A DNA stretch of 64,000 bases, from positions 98,662-162,661 of the forward strand of contig JADYZN010000043.1 in assembly GCA_020853095.1 (NCBI GenBank). Reading direction: 5' to 3'. Under the pieces are notes generated by a model that worked only from the letters and a program-made list of their open reading frames with translations, was not told where the DNA came from and did not search any database. Positions 15,702-24,392 of the stretch are shown here, piece after piece. The translations under genes and the position numbers were made by a program. This stretch comes from Phycisphaerales bacterium. GTDB lineage: Bacteria; Planctomycetota; Phycisphaerae; Tepidisphaerales; Tepidisphaeraceae. Every line of letters begins with the position of its first letter. Position 1 is the first letter of the stretch.

Positions 15702-18174
15702 ACCAAATCCACGTGCCCTGTGTGAAATACAACGCCTTGTCGCCGGCGGCGAGGGATTGAATCCCCTGCGGGGTGTTCAGCAGGAGTTTAAGCCGAGGGG
15801 TGTCCCCATCGTCCAGTTGGACGATGTGGTTGCCGACGGCAAACCAGGCGTGGCTGTCTCGCGCATCGCGACAATCAACCGGTGTGGGTGGAAGGGGCTG
15901 TGGCCAGGGAATCGCCGGCGACAAGTTCAATTGGTCGCGGTCGAATTTCAACAGTCCCAGGTTGGTTGCGATCCAGATGTGGCCGGTATCGGGCACGCGG
16001 ATCAATTTGGGTTCGCCGACAACCCCTTGCAGTTCCTGTTTAAAGATGATTTTCTGCGATTGCGGGTCGAAAGCGAAGAATTGGATCGGTTTGGCCGGCC
16101 GGGTCAGACCGTTGAAGGAATTGCTGGTGACGCCGTAGATCAGTTTGTCGTCGCCGGCAACCGATCCGATGGAGGCTTCCGGGGCGATCAGGTCCGAGCT
16201 CCAGGCGCGGGCCTGATTGGTGGCGATGTCATATTCACTGATGCCGCCGGTTGGTTGGCCATAGGCGGCGGACCAGCCGGAGTAGAGCCTGCCGTCCGGG
16301 CCGATCGTCAATCCACCCTGGGGTCGGATCAGCGAATGCAATTCGGGGGTGTTGTATTGGGCAAGGCGTTTGGGGTTGGCGTTGTTCCATTGATCCCAGG
16401 GTTGGTTGGGATCCCAGACGGCCAGTTCGCCGCCGCTGTAGGAGACGAAGTAGAATTTTCCGCCGATCCATTGGCCGTCGTAGACTTCGCCATTGCCGTC
16501 GGCGACCTGGGGGGTGTTCTGGTGCAATTGAAGGGCAGGGTCGAAGCGGAACAGGGTTTGTCCCATGCTGGGTCCGCCGGTGACGCCGCCGTCGGGATCG
16601 AGGCGGATGAAGTGAATCCCCACCGGCGGAGCATCCTGCGTCAACTGGATCGGCTGGATGGTGGTGGCCATGGGTGCGGCGACGAAATAATCCTGGCCGC
16701 GGATGCCGATGACGCGATCCTGTTGGTCCATGCCGACAACCCGGCCGCCGCGAAGGGGAAGGTCCCAGATTTTTCGAGGTGATTTGCCGGCGTCCAGCAC
16801 GTACACCGCGCCATCGCCGGCGGTCAGCACTTTGCGGGCGGAAGTGGAGGCATCGTGGATTTTGACCCAGAAGTTCCCGGCCGGGGTGGGCAGATCGGCG
16901 TCTTTGAATGCTTTGGCGGCTGAATCAAATTGCCGCAATCGTCCCTTGAGGGTGGCGTAGACGATGCCATCGAGGGTGATCAGTCGGGGTGAATCGGGAT
17001 GCAGGTCGATGAAAAACTGGCTTTTGTCTTTCAGGTTGTATGCGGCGATGCCTGATTTTTCGCTCATGACCGAAGACAACAGCCATCCATCCGAGGTGGC
17101 GCCGATGAATCGAACGTAGGTGTTGCCCTCCGGTCCCATGCGGCCAAGGTCTTCGGTGGCGTTGGTCTTGGGGTTGTAGCGATAGGCATGGCAGGTGGGG
17201 TAGCTGCCGAAATAGACGTTTCCATCGGGCCCTTTGGTGAACTGCCAGGCATAGAGATTGGTCGATTGGGGGATGATCTGGTTGACCAGCACTTTGCGAC
17301 GGCGGAGATCGACAGGGACCAGAAACAGCGGTTCGAGCGATTCAAAGAGGAATTTGCCGGGGGACAATTCAATGAAATCCCACCCACCGCAACCGGCGGG
17401 GAATCGCAGCACATCCGTTTTGGAATTTTCGTAATCGACCAGCAGCGCGGCGCCGCTGCCGGGGCTGGTGCAACTGTTGATGATCAGCAACGGCCGGCCG
17501 GTGTTCGGATCGGGGATGAGGCGCTGTTGCAACGGGCTGACGTTGCGGGCCGGTTCGCCCAATGGCCTGGCATGAACCTTGCCATCGGGAGAGGTGATGT
17601 TTTGAATCTTTTCCTGCGTGGCGGCGTTGTCTTCCATTTTCTCGACACTCACGTTGTCAAACCAGACGCGGCCCACCGCATCGTTCATCTGCAACTGCAC
17701 GATCACCACCTCCGCCGGGATGGGCAGGCGGTAATAGACATCGTATTCGGTCCAGTCGGTCTTGCCGGAGATTCGCGGGGCGTTGTTCTGGCCCGGGGTG
17801 ATGGTCATGAAATTTTCACCGGCCGGCTTTTGCGCCGCGATAATCGCGCCGACGGTCCCCTGGGTCAGGTCGCTGCGGATGGCAAAATGAAACCGGTACA
17901 GCCCCGGCCCGGTCGGCAGGTCGTTGCGGCCAAAATAGGCGTAATGTCGTCCCGCGGCGGCCGCGGCGGGGGAGATCTCCAACAGGCCGGATCGCTTGCC
18001 CGCGAAGACATCGGGGCCGTCGGCCGCGCGGAATACGTTGTCATCGGGCGCCGAGGAGAGGATCCATCCTTGCAGTCCATTTTCAAAACCGCCATTGGGC
18101 AAGGTGTTTGCATGGGCGGCGGTGGCCAGACCGGCCATCAGTACACACGATACGACGCGGATCAGTGATGCCAT
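15688..18174 (-). CDS. Secreted protein with carbohydrate-binding-like and beta-propeller domains
   Basis: An 828-residue exported protein. A signal peptide (VVSCVLMAGLATAAHA) precedes a galactose-binding/CBM-like jelly roll at about residues 25-180 (LPNGGFENGLQGW ... GRVWFDNVSVEKM). The rest is a beta propeller built of repeated blocks such as GPDGNVYFGSYPTCHAYRYNP and GPDGRLYSGWSAAYGQPTGG, and resembles SMP-30/PQQ-type propellers. It probably binds a carbohydrate outside the cell; an enzymatic role is not evident. It is the last gene of the minus-strand cassette under the GntR/LacI-type regulator near 21.5 kb. Confidence 0.7.
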   Translation of the reverse strand: MASLIRVVSCVLMAGLATAAHANTLPNGGFENGLQGWILSSAPDDNVFRAADGPDVFAGKRSGLLEISPAAAAAGRHYAYFGRNDLPTGPGLYRFHFAIRSDLTQGTVGAIIAAQKPAGENFMTITPGQNNAPRISGKTDWTEYDVYYRLPIPAEVVIVQLQMNDAVGRVWFDNVSVEKMEDNAATQEKIQNITSPDGKVHARPLGEPARNVSPLQQRLIPDPNTGRPLLIINSCTSPGSGAALLVDYENSKTDVLRFPAGCGGWDFIELSPGKFLFESLEPLFLVPVDLRRRKVLVNQIIPQSTNLYAWQFTKGPDGNVYFGSYPTCHAYRYNPKTNATEDLGRMGPEGNTYVRFIGATSDGWLLSSVMSEKSGIAAYNLKDKSQFFIDLHPDSPRLITLDGIVYATLKGRLRQFDSAAKAFKDADLPTPAGNFWVKIHDASTSARKVLTAGDGAVYVLDAGKSPRKIWDLPLRGGRVVGMDQQDRVIGIRGQDYFVAAPMATTIQPIQLTQDAPPVGIHFIRLDPDGGVTGGPSMGQTLFRFDPALQLHQNTPQVADGNGEVYDGQWIGGKFYFVSYSGGELAVWDPNQPWDQWNNANPKRLAQYNTPELHSLIRPQGGLTIGPDGRLYSGWSAAYGQPTGGISEYDIATNQARAWSSDLIAPEASIGSVAGDDKLIYGVTSNSFNGLTRPAKPIQFFAFDPQSQKIIFKQELQGVVGEPKLIRVPDTGHIWIATNLGLLKFDRDQLNLSPAIPWPQPLPPTPVDCRDARDSHAWFAVGNHIVQLDDGDTPRLKLLLNTPQGIQSLAAGDKALYFTQGTWIWSMPR

Positions 18175-18183
18175 GGGTCTTCC

Positions 18184-18939
18184 TTATTTCAGGCGGGACA
18201 GCAGATTTTCGGAGGCGACCAACCGGCGGTCCGAATCGGAAAGCTCAAAATGGTCCAGTTTCATGCGGGCGGCGCGGGCGAGAAGAAAGGGGGCGTGGCT
18301 GCCGAAGATGAATCGACTCATCGGCAGGATGCCCTCGAATATCGCGAAGGTGTCGCATCCATCCAGAAACGAAAAATCGATCAGCAGGTTGGGTGAACCA
18401 TCGGCCAGTTTGGCGACTTCGCCGCCGTAGGCGTTGAGGGCGATGATCGGCTGATCCGGGAATTTCTGGCTGAATTGGGCGATTTCTGCGGCATCCACGC
18501 CGCGAACCTGAAGAAACGCCGGCTGGTTGCGCTCATCATTGACGCGCATCTGGATCAGGATCGGCAGCGACAACTCCCTGGCCAGCGCGCCGACCTGTGC
18601 CATCAGGGGCGATAGCGGGGAATAACCATGATAGTTGGGGAATAATTTCAACGCCGCCAGAGGAAATTGTTTTTTTGCCGACAACAGGCCGCTTTGCCAG
18701 TTGGCCAGCAGGGGATTGATCGTCTTGACGGGTCGAAAACGGGGGAATTGATCGAGTTGTTCAAACAACGCCCGGTCGTGGGTGTCGGGTTCGGGGAAAA
18801 GAATCGATTCGATGGCGGAAAGCCAAACCTCGTCGATGGACAACGAGGCGAAGGTCTGCTCCTGCTCGACCAGCGAACGGTCGGTGAAGGCCTGGATCGG
18901 CCAGAATCCCGCCCCGGCATTCACGTCAATGATTCGCAT
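18184..18939 (-). CDS. Amidohydrolase-like protein (degenerate active site)
   Basis: A 251-residue protein with the TIM-barrel layout of COG2159-type metal-dependent hydrolases (MRIIDVNAGAGFWP at the start, ALKLFPNYHGYS, LPILIQMRV, FIFGSHAPF near the end). The metal-binding H-x-H of the first strand is replaced by V-N-A, and other ligands are also missing, so catalysis is doubtful and a structural or partner role with the neighbouring full amidohydrolase is possible. ATG 18939 was chosen; it overlaps the stop of the upstream gene by 14 bp, indicating coupling. Confidence 0.7.
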   Translation of the reverse strand: MRIIDVNAGAGFWPIQAFTDRSLVEQEQTFASLSIDEVWLSAIESILFPEPDTHDRALFEQLDQFPRFRPVKTINPLLANWQSGLLSAKKQFPLAALKLFPNYHGYSPLSPLMAQVGALARELSLPILIQMRVNDERNQPAFLQVRGVDAAEIAQFSQKFPDQPIIALNAYGGEVAKLADGSPNLLIDFSFLDGCDTFAIFEGILPMSRFIFGSHAPFLLARAARMKLDHFELSDSDRRLVASENLLSRLK

Positions 18940-19753
18940 GGGTTGTCGCTGGTTGAGGTTGGAGTTTGAAAAGGGGTTGGGCGTTGTGGAACAGGATGCG
19001 ATCACGATCCTCATCACTGATGCGGCTGCCCAGGATCCGGCCCAGTTGCGAGGGCATCCCGCGGCCCATCATGTCGGTGCCGAAGAGGATTCGTTCGCCG
19101 CCCAGTGTTTGCACCGCGAATTCGAGGGTTCCGCTGAATGGCTGGGAGCCGGAGGTGTCGATCCAGACATTGGGCAGGTCGGCGATGTCGAGGATGCCGC
19201 GCTGGCCGCACCCTTCGAGGTGGGCCATGATGATTTTGGCATCGGGGAACCGGCGCGCCAGGTCGGCGACATCGTGCGGCTCGGATCGTTCCCGCTGCAT
19301 GTTGACTTCATTTTCGGGCATGCACCAGAGGTTCAAGGACCACGAATGGTGCAACACCGGCACGTCAAAGCGGATGGCCTGTTTCATCACGCGGTCCAGC
19401 AGCGTGCTGCGACAGTTGACGTCGACCTCCAGCTTGATGCCGACGAATCCGGGGATGCTCAGGCAACGCTCCAGTTCCTCATCGACAAACCGCGCCGGCA
19501 GGGTGGGATTGATGAAGGCGAACCCGAAAAATCGATCCGGCCGGGCGGCCACCATTTCGGCGGTGAACTCGTTGACCTTGCGAACGGAGGATTCATTTTG
19601 CCCCGGCATCACGTCATATCCCAGCAGGCCACTGTATTGCACGCCGTAATGGTCCATGTGCCTCAGCATCCGGTCGATGGCCTGATCGACGGTCCAGGGG
19701 TGTTGAAATTTCCCGAAGGGTTCGGGATGGGTATGAATGTCGATGATCCGCAT
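18926..19753 (-). CDS. Metal-dependent amidohydrolase (TIM barrel, COG2159 type)
   Basis: A 275-residue cytosolic hydrolase. It starts with the canonical metal motif MRIIDIHTH (H7-x-H9); the glycine-rich segment GFVGIKLEVDVN carries the lysine-bearing strand, then come PVLHHSWS, KIIMAHLEGCG (third histidine) and RILFGTDMM (catalytic aspartate). All catalytic positions are present, unlike in the overlapping downstream paralogue. Members act on C-C or C-N bonds, for example decarboxylation or lactone hydrolysis; the substrate here is unknown. It lies 27 bp after the pseudopilin gene. Confidence 0.8.
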   Translation of the reverse strand: MRIIDIHTHPEPFGKFQHPWTVDQAIDRMLRHMDHYGVQYSGLLGYDVMPGQNESSVRKVNEFTAEMVAARPDRFFGFAFINPTLPARFVDEELERCLSIPGFVGIKLEVDVNCRSTLLDRVMKQAIRFDVPVLHHSWSLNLWCMPENEVNMQRERSEPHDVADLARRFPDAKIIMAHLEGCGQRGILDIADLPNVWIDTSGSQPFSGTLEFAVQTLGGERILFGTDMMGRGMPSQLGRILGSRISDEDRDRILFHNAQPLFKLQPQPATTHANH

Positions 19754-19780
19754 GATGATCTTAAATAGCCCGACGGGGGT

Positions 19781-20536
19781 TTAATATCCACCCAGTTGCT
19801 GAATGAACAGAACCAGCGGATATCCCGCGGCGATCTGCTTCGGTTCGATCGCCGATCGCGGGATGAACGTGACGTGTCCATCCAGAAACAGCGTGTTCCA
19901 CCCTTCCTTGTGATTCCATGTGCTGTACGGATAGCCAATCGTGAACAGCACACCCTGGTCGATCAATACCGCGGTCTGTGCGGCGGATCGGCCGCCGGGG
20001 GATTTTTGGCCAAAACGCCAGCACGCCACATCCGACCAGCCGGCCGCCGGCGGTTGTGGATACCCGTCGGGTGGGCAGAACAGATAAAAATAGGAGATCA
20101 TCCGCGTGTACGCGCCGACGGTCGCCAATCCTTCGCCGTTGTCCGTCCGGTTGGGCAGATAGGTCTGGTCGGCCGGGCAGAACAGCGGATCCAGCGAAGG
20201 CAGATACGCCTGGTTGCCCATGCCATAGGGAGGCTTGTTCACCAGCAGCAACAGCGTGCCATAATCGACGTTGGCGCCATAACTGACGATCGGCCGAAAC
20301 GTGCCATCATAGCGCGGCGGCAGCCATCCCTGGTTGTCGTTGCCGTACATCCGCATCGCCAGCCCGACCTGCCGCATGTTCGAGGCGCAGGAGACCTGTT
20401 TGGCGGATTCGCGCGCCTTGTTCAAGGCCGGCAACAGGATCGAGATCAAAAGGGCGATGATGCCGATGACGACCAGCAATTCCACCAGGGTGAAACCATG
20501 ACGATCTACGCGGTGGTCGTAATTCGGACTGCCCAT
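19781..20536 (-). CDS. Type II pseudopilin-like protein (DUF1559-like)
   Basis: A 251-residue protein with a class III prepilin signal: [20 protein letters not shown] at about residues 13-32, where the prepilin peptidase would cut after glycine and methylate Phe. A variable extracellular domain follows, with [20 protein letters not shown] just after the helix and [15 protein letters not shown] at the end, as in the expanded planctomycete/verrucomicrobial family of such proteins. Its role is probably at the cell surface or in substrate-linked secretion rather than pilus building. It sits between the PEP-CTERM gene and the amidohydrolases in one minus-strand operon. Confidence 0.85.
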   Translation of the reverse strand: MGSPNYDHRVDRHGFTLVELLVVIGIIALLISILLPALNKARESAKQVSCASNMRQVGLAMRMYGNDNQGWLPPRYDGTFRPIVSYGANVDYGTLLLLVNKPPYGMGNQAYLPSLDPLFCPADQTYLPNRTDNGEGLATVGAYTRMISYFYLFCPPDGYPQPPAAGWSDVACWRFGQKSPGGRSAAQTAVLIDQGVLFTIGYPYSTWNHKEGWNTLFLDGHVTFIPRSAIEPKQIAAGYPLVLFIQQLGGY

Positions 20537-20566
20537 CAGAACCTCATCCAGGTGAAATCATGCGGT

Positions 20567-21319
20567 TTATTTGCGGCGGCGGCTCAGCAGCCAGGCGCTG
20601 GCCATCACTCCCAGTGCGGACAGAGTGCCGGGTTCGGGGACCGCGTTGATCTGAAGCATCGGCCGGCCGGCCGTATCTTCTGAGGAACGGAACTGGATTT
20701 GGACGTACATGGTATCGGAATTGATCAATAATCCGGCGTTGGGGCCGTCAATCCAGTGCTGGATCAGCGATTGCGGGATCGTCAGGTTGACGGTTGTGTT
20801 GTACAGGCCGCCCACACCGCTGTCCACGGCCGTGTGGTTGTACCCGCCGGCGCCTTCAAGCCCATCTCCGCCAGTCCAGGGTGTGCTTGGGGAACTGAGG
20901 TCTTCATACGTCACCTCGCCGGGGCCGGCCGGTGCATAGGATGTATTGTCACCCTGCAACCAACCGGCGTTGGCGTCGGAAATCGCATAAATGCTAAAGG
21001 CCACACCGGCGTGGTTGTCGGCCATCGTCAAGGTCAATGTCGCATCGCTGGTGGCGGTTTGGCCCGCCAGCGATGAGAGATCAAAAAAGAGTATTGAACG
21101 GTGATCGCCACGGGCCAGCAGTGTGGGATTTGCGCCGGTATTTACACCGATGCCCGGGCCGCCCGCATTGGGATCGCCCGCATAGAGCGCGGCATCCTGA
21201 GTCCCATCGTAGCCGTTGAGGCCATCCTGGAAGGTATATAAGGTGGCCGACGCCAAGGGGGTCAAGGCCAGGATGCCCGCCACGAAACCGAGTGCCGATT
21301 TGGTCAGGGTTGCCGACAT
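20567..21319 (-). CDS. PEP-CTERM sorted secreted protein (DNRLRE-like)
   Basis: The ATG at 21319 gives a 250-residue precursor with a signal peptide ending near ASA, a beta-rich body with SILFFDLSSLAG, DATLTLTMADNHAG and LIQHWIDGPNAGLLI, which resembles the DNRLRE type of secreted domain, and a C-terminal sorting signal VPEPGTLSALGVMASAWLLS with terminal RRRK. Exosortase would cut at the VPEP motif and attach the protein to the surface matrix. It is the first gene of the minus-strand cassette and has a strong promoter. Confidence 0.85.
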   Translation of the reverse strand: MSATLTKSALGFVAGILALTPLASATLYTFQDGLNGYDGTQDAALYAGDPNAGGPGIGVNTGANPTLLARGDHRSILFFDLSSLAGQTATSDATLTLTMADNHAGVAFSIYAISDANAGWLQGDNTSYAPAGPGEVTYEDLSSPSTPWTGGDGLEGAGGYNHTAVDSGVGGLYNTTVNLTIPQSLIQHWIDGPNAGLLINSDTMYVQIQFRSSEDTAGRPMLQINAVPEPGTLSALGVMASAWLLSRRRK

Positions 21320-21374
21320 GTCATATCTCCCATCAAAAAAACATTTCTCCAATGCTCGAAATGCACCGGAGACA

Positions 21375-21403
21375 ATTGTGACACAGGCGAAAGGGGTTGT
21401 CAA
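21375..21403 (-). promoter_or_regulatory. Promoter of the first secretion cassette, with palindrome in the -10 region
   Basis: On the minus strand -35 TTGACA (21403-21398), a 17-bp spacer and -10 CACAAT (21380-21375) form a near-consensus promoter about 55 bp before the PEP-CTERM gene. The palindrome ACAATTGT (21373-21380) overlaps the -10 and is a candidate operator for the divergent GntR/LacI-type regulator. Confidence 0.65.
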
Positions 21404-21512
21404 GAAAATTATGATACAGAATATAGCAGAACTGGAGTTTCTTAAAAAAATTCATAAATACTGGACAGTAATGAAGAAATGAGTATATTAAAACTGCTAT
21501 CAGGTGATATAT

Positions 21513-22613
21513 ATGCCAGTGGTACGGCAGCTTAAACAAAGCAAAGCCCGCGAGGAGGTGCTTCGGCGCATCCAGAATGGGGATTATCGGCCCGGCGAGC
21601 GGTTGCCGCCGGAGCGGGTGTTGGCGCGGGATTTGGGGATGAGCCATATCGCCTTGCGGAAAGGGTTGATGGAGTTGGTGGATGCGGGGGTGATTGTTCG
21701 CCGGCCGAGGGTGGGGGCGTTTGTGCAGCAGACCCGGCCGTTGGAATTGTCCACCCGGCTGGCGATCGTGGTTCCCGATTACATGGGCAGCGGGCATCCT
21801 TTTTTACCGCTGTTGATGGGTGGCGTGCTGTCGGGGTTGGACCAGCGCAGCCATGAGATTTCGATTTTTACCTACAAAGCCGGCACGCAATTCTGGAACG
21901 ACGCCGGCGAGAAGATGCTGGCCCGCGGCATTCATGGGGCGATCATCTTCACCAGCTACATCATTCCACTGGATGAGCTGCGAAAACTGGAACGATCCGG
22001 AATCAAGGCGGTGTTGTTGAACGTGTCGGCGGCCTGTCCTCGTTCGATGATTTCGACGATCACCATCGACATGAGCCTGTCGATGCGCGAGGCGCTGCAG
22101 CGGCTGGTCGATCTGGGACATCGGCGGATCGCCTGGATGTCGTACGAGATCACGCCATTCAGGGAATATGAAGACCAACTGGCCGATGAATTTTCCAGCA
22201 GGTATGGCCTGGGCGAGCCATCCGATTTGATTCACAGGCTTGGGTGTGAGGCGCGGGATTACGATCAGTGGGAGGTGATTCTGCGGGGGGACAATCGTCC
22301 GACGGCGATGATGCTTCAGGATGAATTCATGGCCCACGAGGTCTATCGCGTCTGCCATCAACTGGGCCTTCGCGTGCCGGAGGATCTGTCGCTGGTGGCG
22401 TTCGCCGATGCCCTGCCGCGGTCGTACATCGTCCCGCTGAGCGCGCCGGACACGGTCAGCTCGTGGAACGCCGCTGCCCAGCGTGCCGCCGAGCATCTGC
22501 AATATCTGCTGGAAACCGGCGAAGATCGCACGTTGGAGACGACGTTGCACGCCTCGATTCAATGGAAGGCGTCCACCGGCCCGGCGCCGGTCGAGTGCCC
22601 TTCGTCGTCGTGA
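21513..22613 (+). CDS. GntR/LacI hybrid transcription regulator
   Basis: A 366-residue regulator. Residues about 1-70 form a GntR-type winged helix (EEVLRRIQNGDYRPGERLPP, ARDLGMSHIALRKGLMELVD, GVIVRRPRVGAFVQ), and the rest is a LacI/GalR-type periplasmic-binding-protein fold (LAIVVPDYMGSG, LVDLGHRRIAWMS, RPTAMMLQDEFMAHEVYRVC, PEDLSLVAFAD). AraR of Bacillus has this arrangement and senses a sugar. The ATG at 21513 fits the AGGTG box at 21502-21506 better than the GTG at 21504. It is divergent from the PEP-CTERM/pseudopilin operon and probably controls it in answer to a sugar ligand. Confidence 0.88.
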   Translation: MPVVRQLKQSKAREEVLRRIQNGDYRPGERLPPERVLARDLGMSHIALRKGLMELVDAGVIVRRPRVGAFVQQTRPLELSTRLAIVVPDYMGSGHPFLPLLMGGVLSGLDQRSHEISIFTYKAGTQFWNDAGEKMLARGIHGAIIFTSYIIPLDELRKLERSGIKAVLLNVSAACPRSMISTITIDMSLSMREALQRLVDLGHRRIAWMSYEITPFREYEDQLADEFSSRYGLGEPSDLIHRLGCEARDYDQWEVILRGDNRPTAMMLQDEFMAHEVYRVCHQLGLRVPEDLSLVAFADALPRSYIVPLSAPDTVSSWNAAAQRAAEHLQYLLETGEDRTLETTLHASIQWKASTGPAPVECPSSS

Positions 22614-22614
22614 T

Positions 22615-23892
22615 TTATCGGGTCGATCCCGACATCGCCGATTTGGGGAGCAGCTCGATTTTGACCCGTTCCACCCGTTGCGGCTCGGCCAGCAGGATCG
22701 TGTAGCGCGTGCCGGCGTGTTCAAAGACGGTGCCGGGTTTGGGGATGCCACCGAGGGTGTGGGAGATGAATCCGCCCAGGGTGTTGTAGCCGGCATCCTC
22801 CGGCAGATTCAGGCCCATGAGGCGGTTGATCTCGTCGATGTCGATGCGCGCATCGGCTTCGGCGGCGTTGTCGTTGAGACGTTTGAACATGGCCGGTTCG
22901 ACCGGTTCGTGTTCGTCGCTGATGTCACCGACGAGTTCCTCCAGCACGTCTTCGATGGTGATCAGGCCGGCGGTTCCGCCGTATTCATCCAGGACAATCG
23001 CCAGGTGGACTTTTTGCAGGCGGAAATCCTGGAGCAGGTCGCGCAGGGGTTTGGTTTCAGGGACGTAAAACGCCTGGCGCATGGCGGTGCGGATGTTGAA
23101 TTGTTCGGGGGGTTGTCCCAGGTGTTTCAGCAGGTCGCGGGCGTAGAGGATGCCGACGATGTGGTCGAGGGTTCCATCGTAGATCGGCAGGCGCGAATGG
23201 CCGCTTTCCTCCAGCGCGGCTTTGACCTGCGGCAGGGAGGAGTTCAGGTCCAGCCCGGCGATTTCGGGCCGGGTGGTCATGATCTCGCCGGCCGTGGTGT
23301 CGCGGAAGGAGATGACCGATTCGATCATCTCCCGTTCCTGCACGTCGACCACGCCCTCTTTTTCGCCTTCCTCGACGACCGACAGGATTTCCTGTTCGAT
23401 GTGGGCCGGCGGCGGGTTTTCGCCGATGCCGCTGGCTTTTCGCACCGCCCGGTCCACGCTGTGCAGAATCGCCGTCACCGGCGAGAGGACCACGCGGGAA
23501 AACTGCATCAACGGCAGGAAAATCGCGATCATGCTTTCGGGCGCGTAGCGCGCCAGCGCATGGGGCAGTCCCACCGACAAAAACAGGTTGATCACCCCGC
23601 AGACCAGCACGGCCAGGCCGTATTGCACCCACAGTTCGTAGCGGGTTTGGTGAAAGATCCGGAGGATCAGGATCAGCAGCACCAGGTTGGCCAGCAGCCG
23701 CACCGTGGCGGTGGCGAAGATCAGGTCGCGTTCGTGGCGTTCGAGCGGATCAAGCCAGTTGCCCCGGCCATAGCGGGTCAACAGCGTTTCCAGTTGCGAC
23801 CATGAGTAGTCGCGCAGCGCGTAGGTGAGCGTCGAGAAAATCGTGGCGGCCAGCGCCGCCAGCACCACGCCGGCGACAAACAGGTACATCAT
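22615..23892 (-). CDS. CorC/HlyC-family CBS-domain membrane protein
   Basis: A 425-residue protein with an N-terminal CNNM/DUF21 membrane domain (about residues 1-150), two CBS domains ([14 protein letters not shown] to RDLLKHLG, then [20 protein letters not shown] with [20 protein letters not shown]) and the C-terminal CorC/HlyC domain ([20 protein letters not shown]). Members export or regulate Mg2+ or other divalent cations. It is the last gene of the classical phoH-pgpH-ybeY-corC order, with its start codon overlapping the end of ybeY. It converges on the regulator gene with 1 bp between the stops. Confidence 0.88.
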   Translation of the reverse strand: MMYLFVAGVVLAALAATIFSTLTYALRDYSWSQLETLLTRYGRGNWLDPLERHERDLIFATATVRLLANLVLLILILRIFHQTRYELWVQYGLAVLVCGVINLFLSVGLPHALARYAPESMIAIFLPLMQFSRVVLSPVTAILHSVDRAVRKASGIGENPPPAHIEQEILSVVEEGEKEGVVDVQEREMIESVISFRDTTAGEIMTTRPEIAGLDLNSSLPQVKAALEESGHSRLPIYDGTLDHIVGILYARDLLKHLGQPPEQFNIRTAMRQAFYVPETKPLRDLLQDFRLQKVHLAIVLDEYGGTAGLITIEDVLEELVGDISDEHEPVEPAMFKRLNDNAAEADARIDIDEINRLMGLNLPEDAGYNTLGGFISHTLGGIPKPGTVFEHAGTRYTILLAEPQRVERVKIELLPKSAMSGSTR

Positions 23893-24392
23893 CGCCTGCT
23901 CCCCCTGGTTCCCCCGGCGGCGCCGGCTGTCCGGTCGCGGTCAAACACCTTGCCGATGCCCAGTCGTCGCAGGAGTTGGTCTTCTTTTCGGTGCATCGCT
24001 CGATAATCCGCCTCGGTTCTATCGTCCCATCCGTTCAGGTGCAACAGCCCGTGCAGGGCGTACAGCAGCACCTCATCCCGCAACGCGATGGAACGTCGGC
24101 GGGACTGGCGGCGGGCTTCGGGCACGCAGATCACCAGTTCCCCCTCGACGCAGCGGCCGCGCGGATCGGATTCCAACGCGAAACTCAGCACGTCGGTCGG
24201 GCCGGGGATCGACATGAATTCAAGGTGCAGCCGGCCCATCGTCCGGTCTCCCACCAGCGCCACCGACAGGGAACGAAGCGGAGACTTGAGCAGTTGGTGC
24301 GCTGACAAAAGCCCCTTACGCACATAAGGGGCCACCTCCCGGCCGCTGGAGGCGGAGATCGACAACTCCAATGTCCGGGCGGAGGAGTTCAC
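23889..24392 (-). CDS. ybeY: YbeY endoribonuclease (16S rRNA maturation)
   Basis: A 167-residue protein starting at GTG 24392, whose first bases overlap the stop of the upstream pgpH gene (GTGA). The UPF0054/YbeY motif is HGLLHLNGWDDRTEADYRAM: two zinc-binding histidines are present, but the third histidine of the usual H-x3-H-x5-H is replaced by Asp (GWDD instead of GYDH). The segment IPGPTDVLSFALE is the other family hallmark. YbeY processes the 3' end of 16S rRNA and takes part in ribosome quality control. The longer frame to 24539 lies inside pgpH and lacks similarity. Confidence 0.88.
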   Translation of the reverse strand: MNSSARTLELSISASSGREVAPYVRKGLLSAHQLLKSPLRSLSVALVGDRTMGRLHLEFMSIPGPTDVLSFALESDPRGRCVEGELVICVPEARRQSRRRSIALRDEVLLYALHGLLHLNGWDDRTEADYRAMHRKEDQLLRRLGIGKVFDRDRTAGAAGGTRGSRR

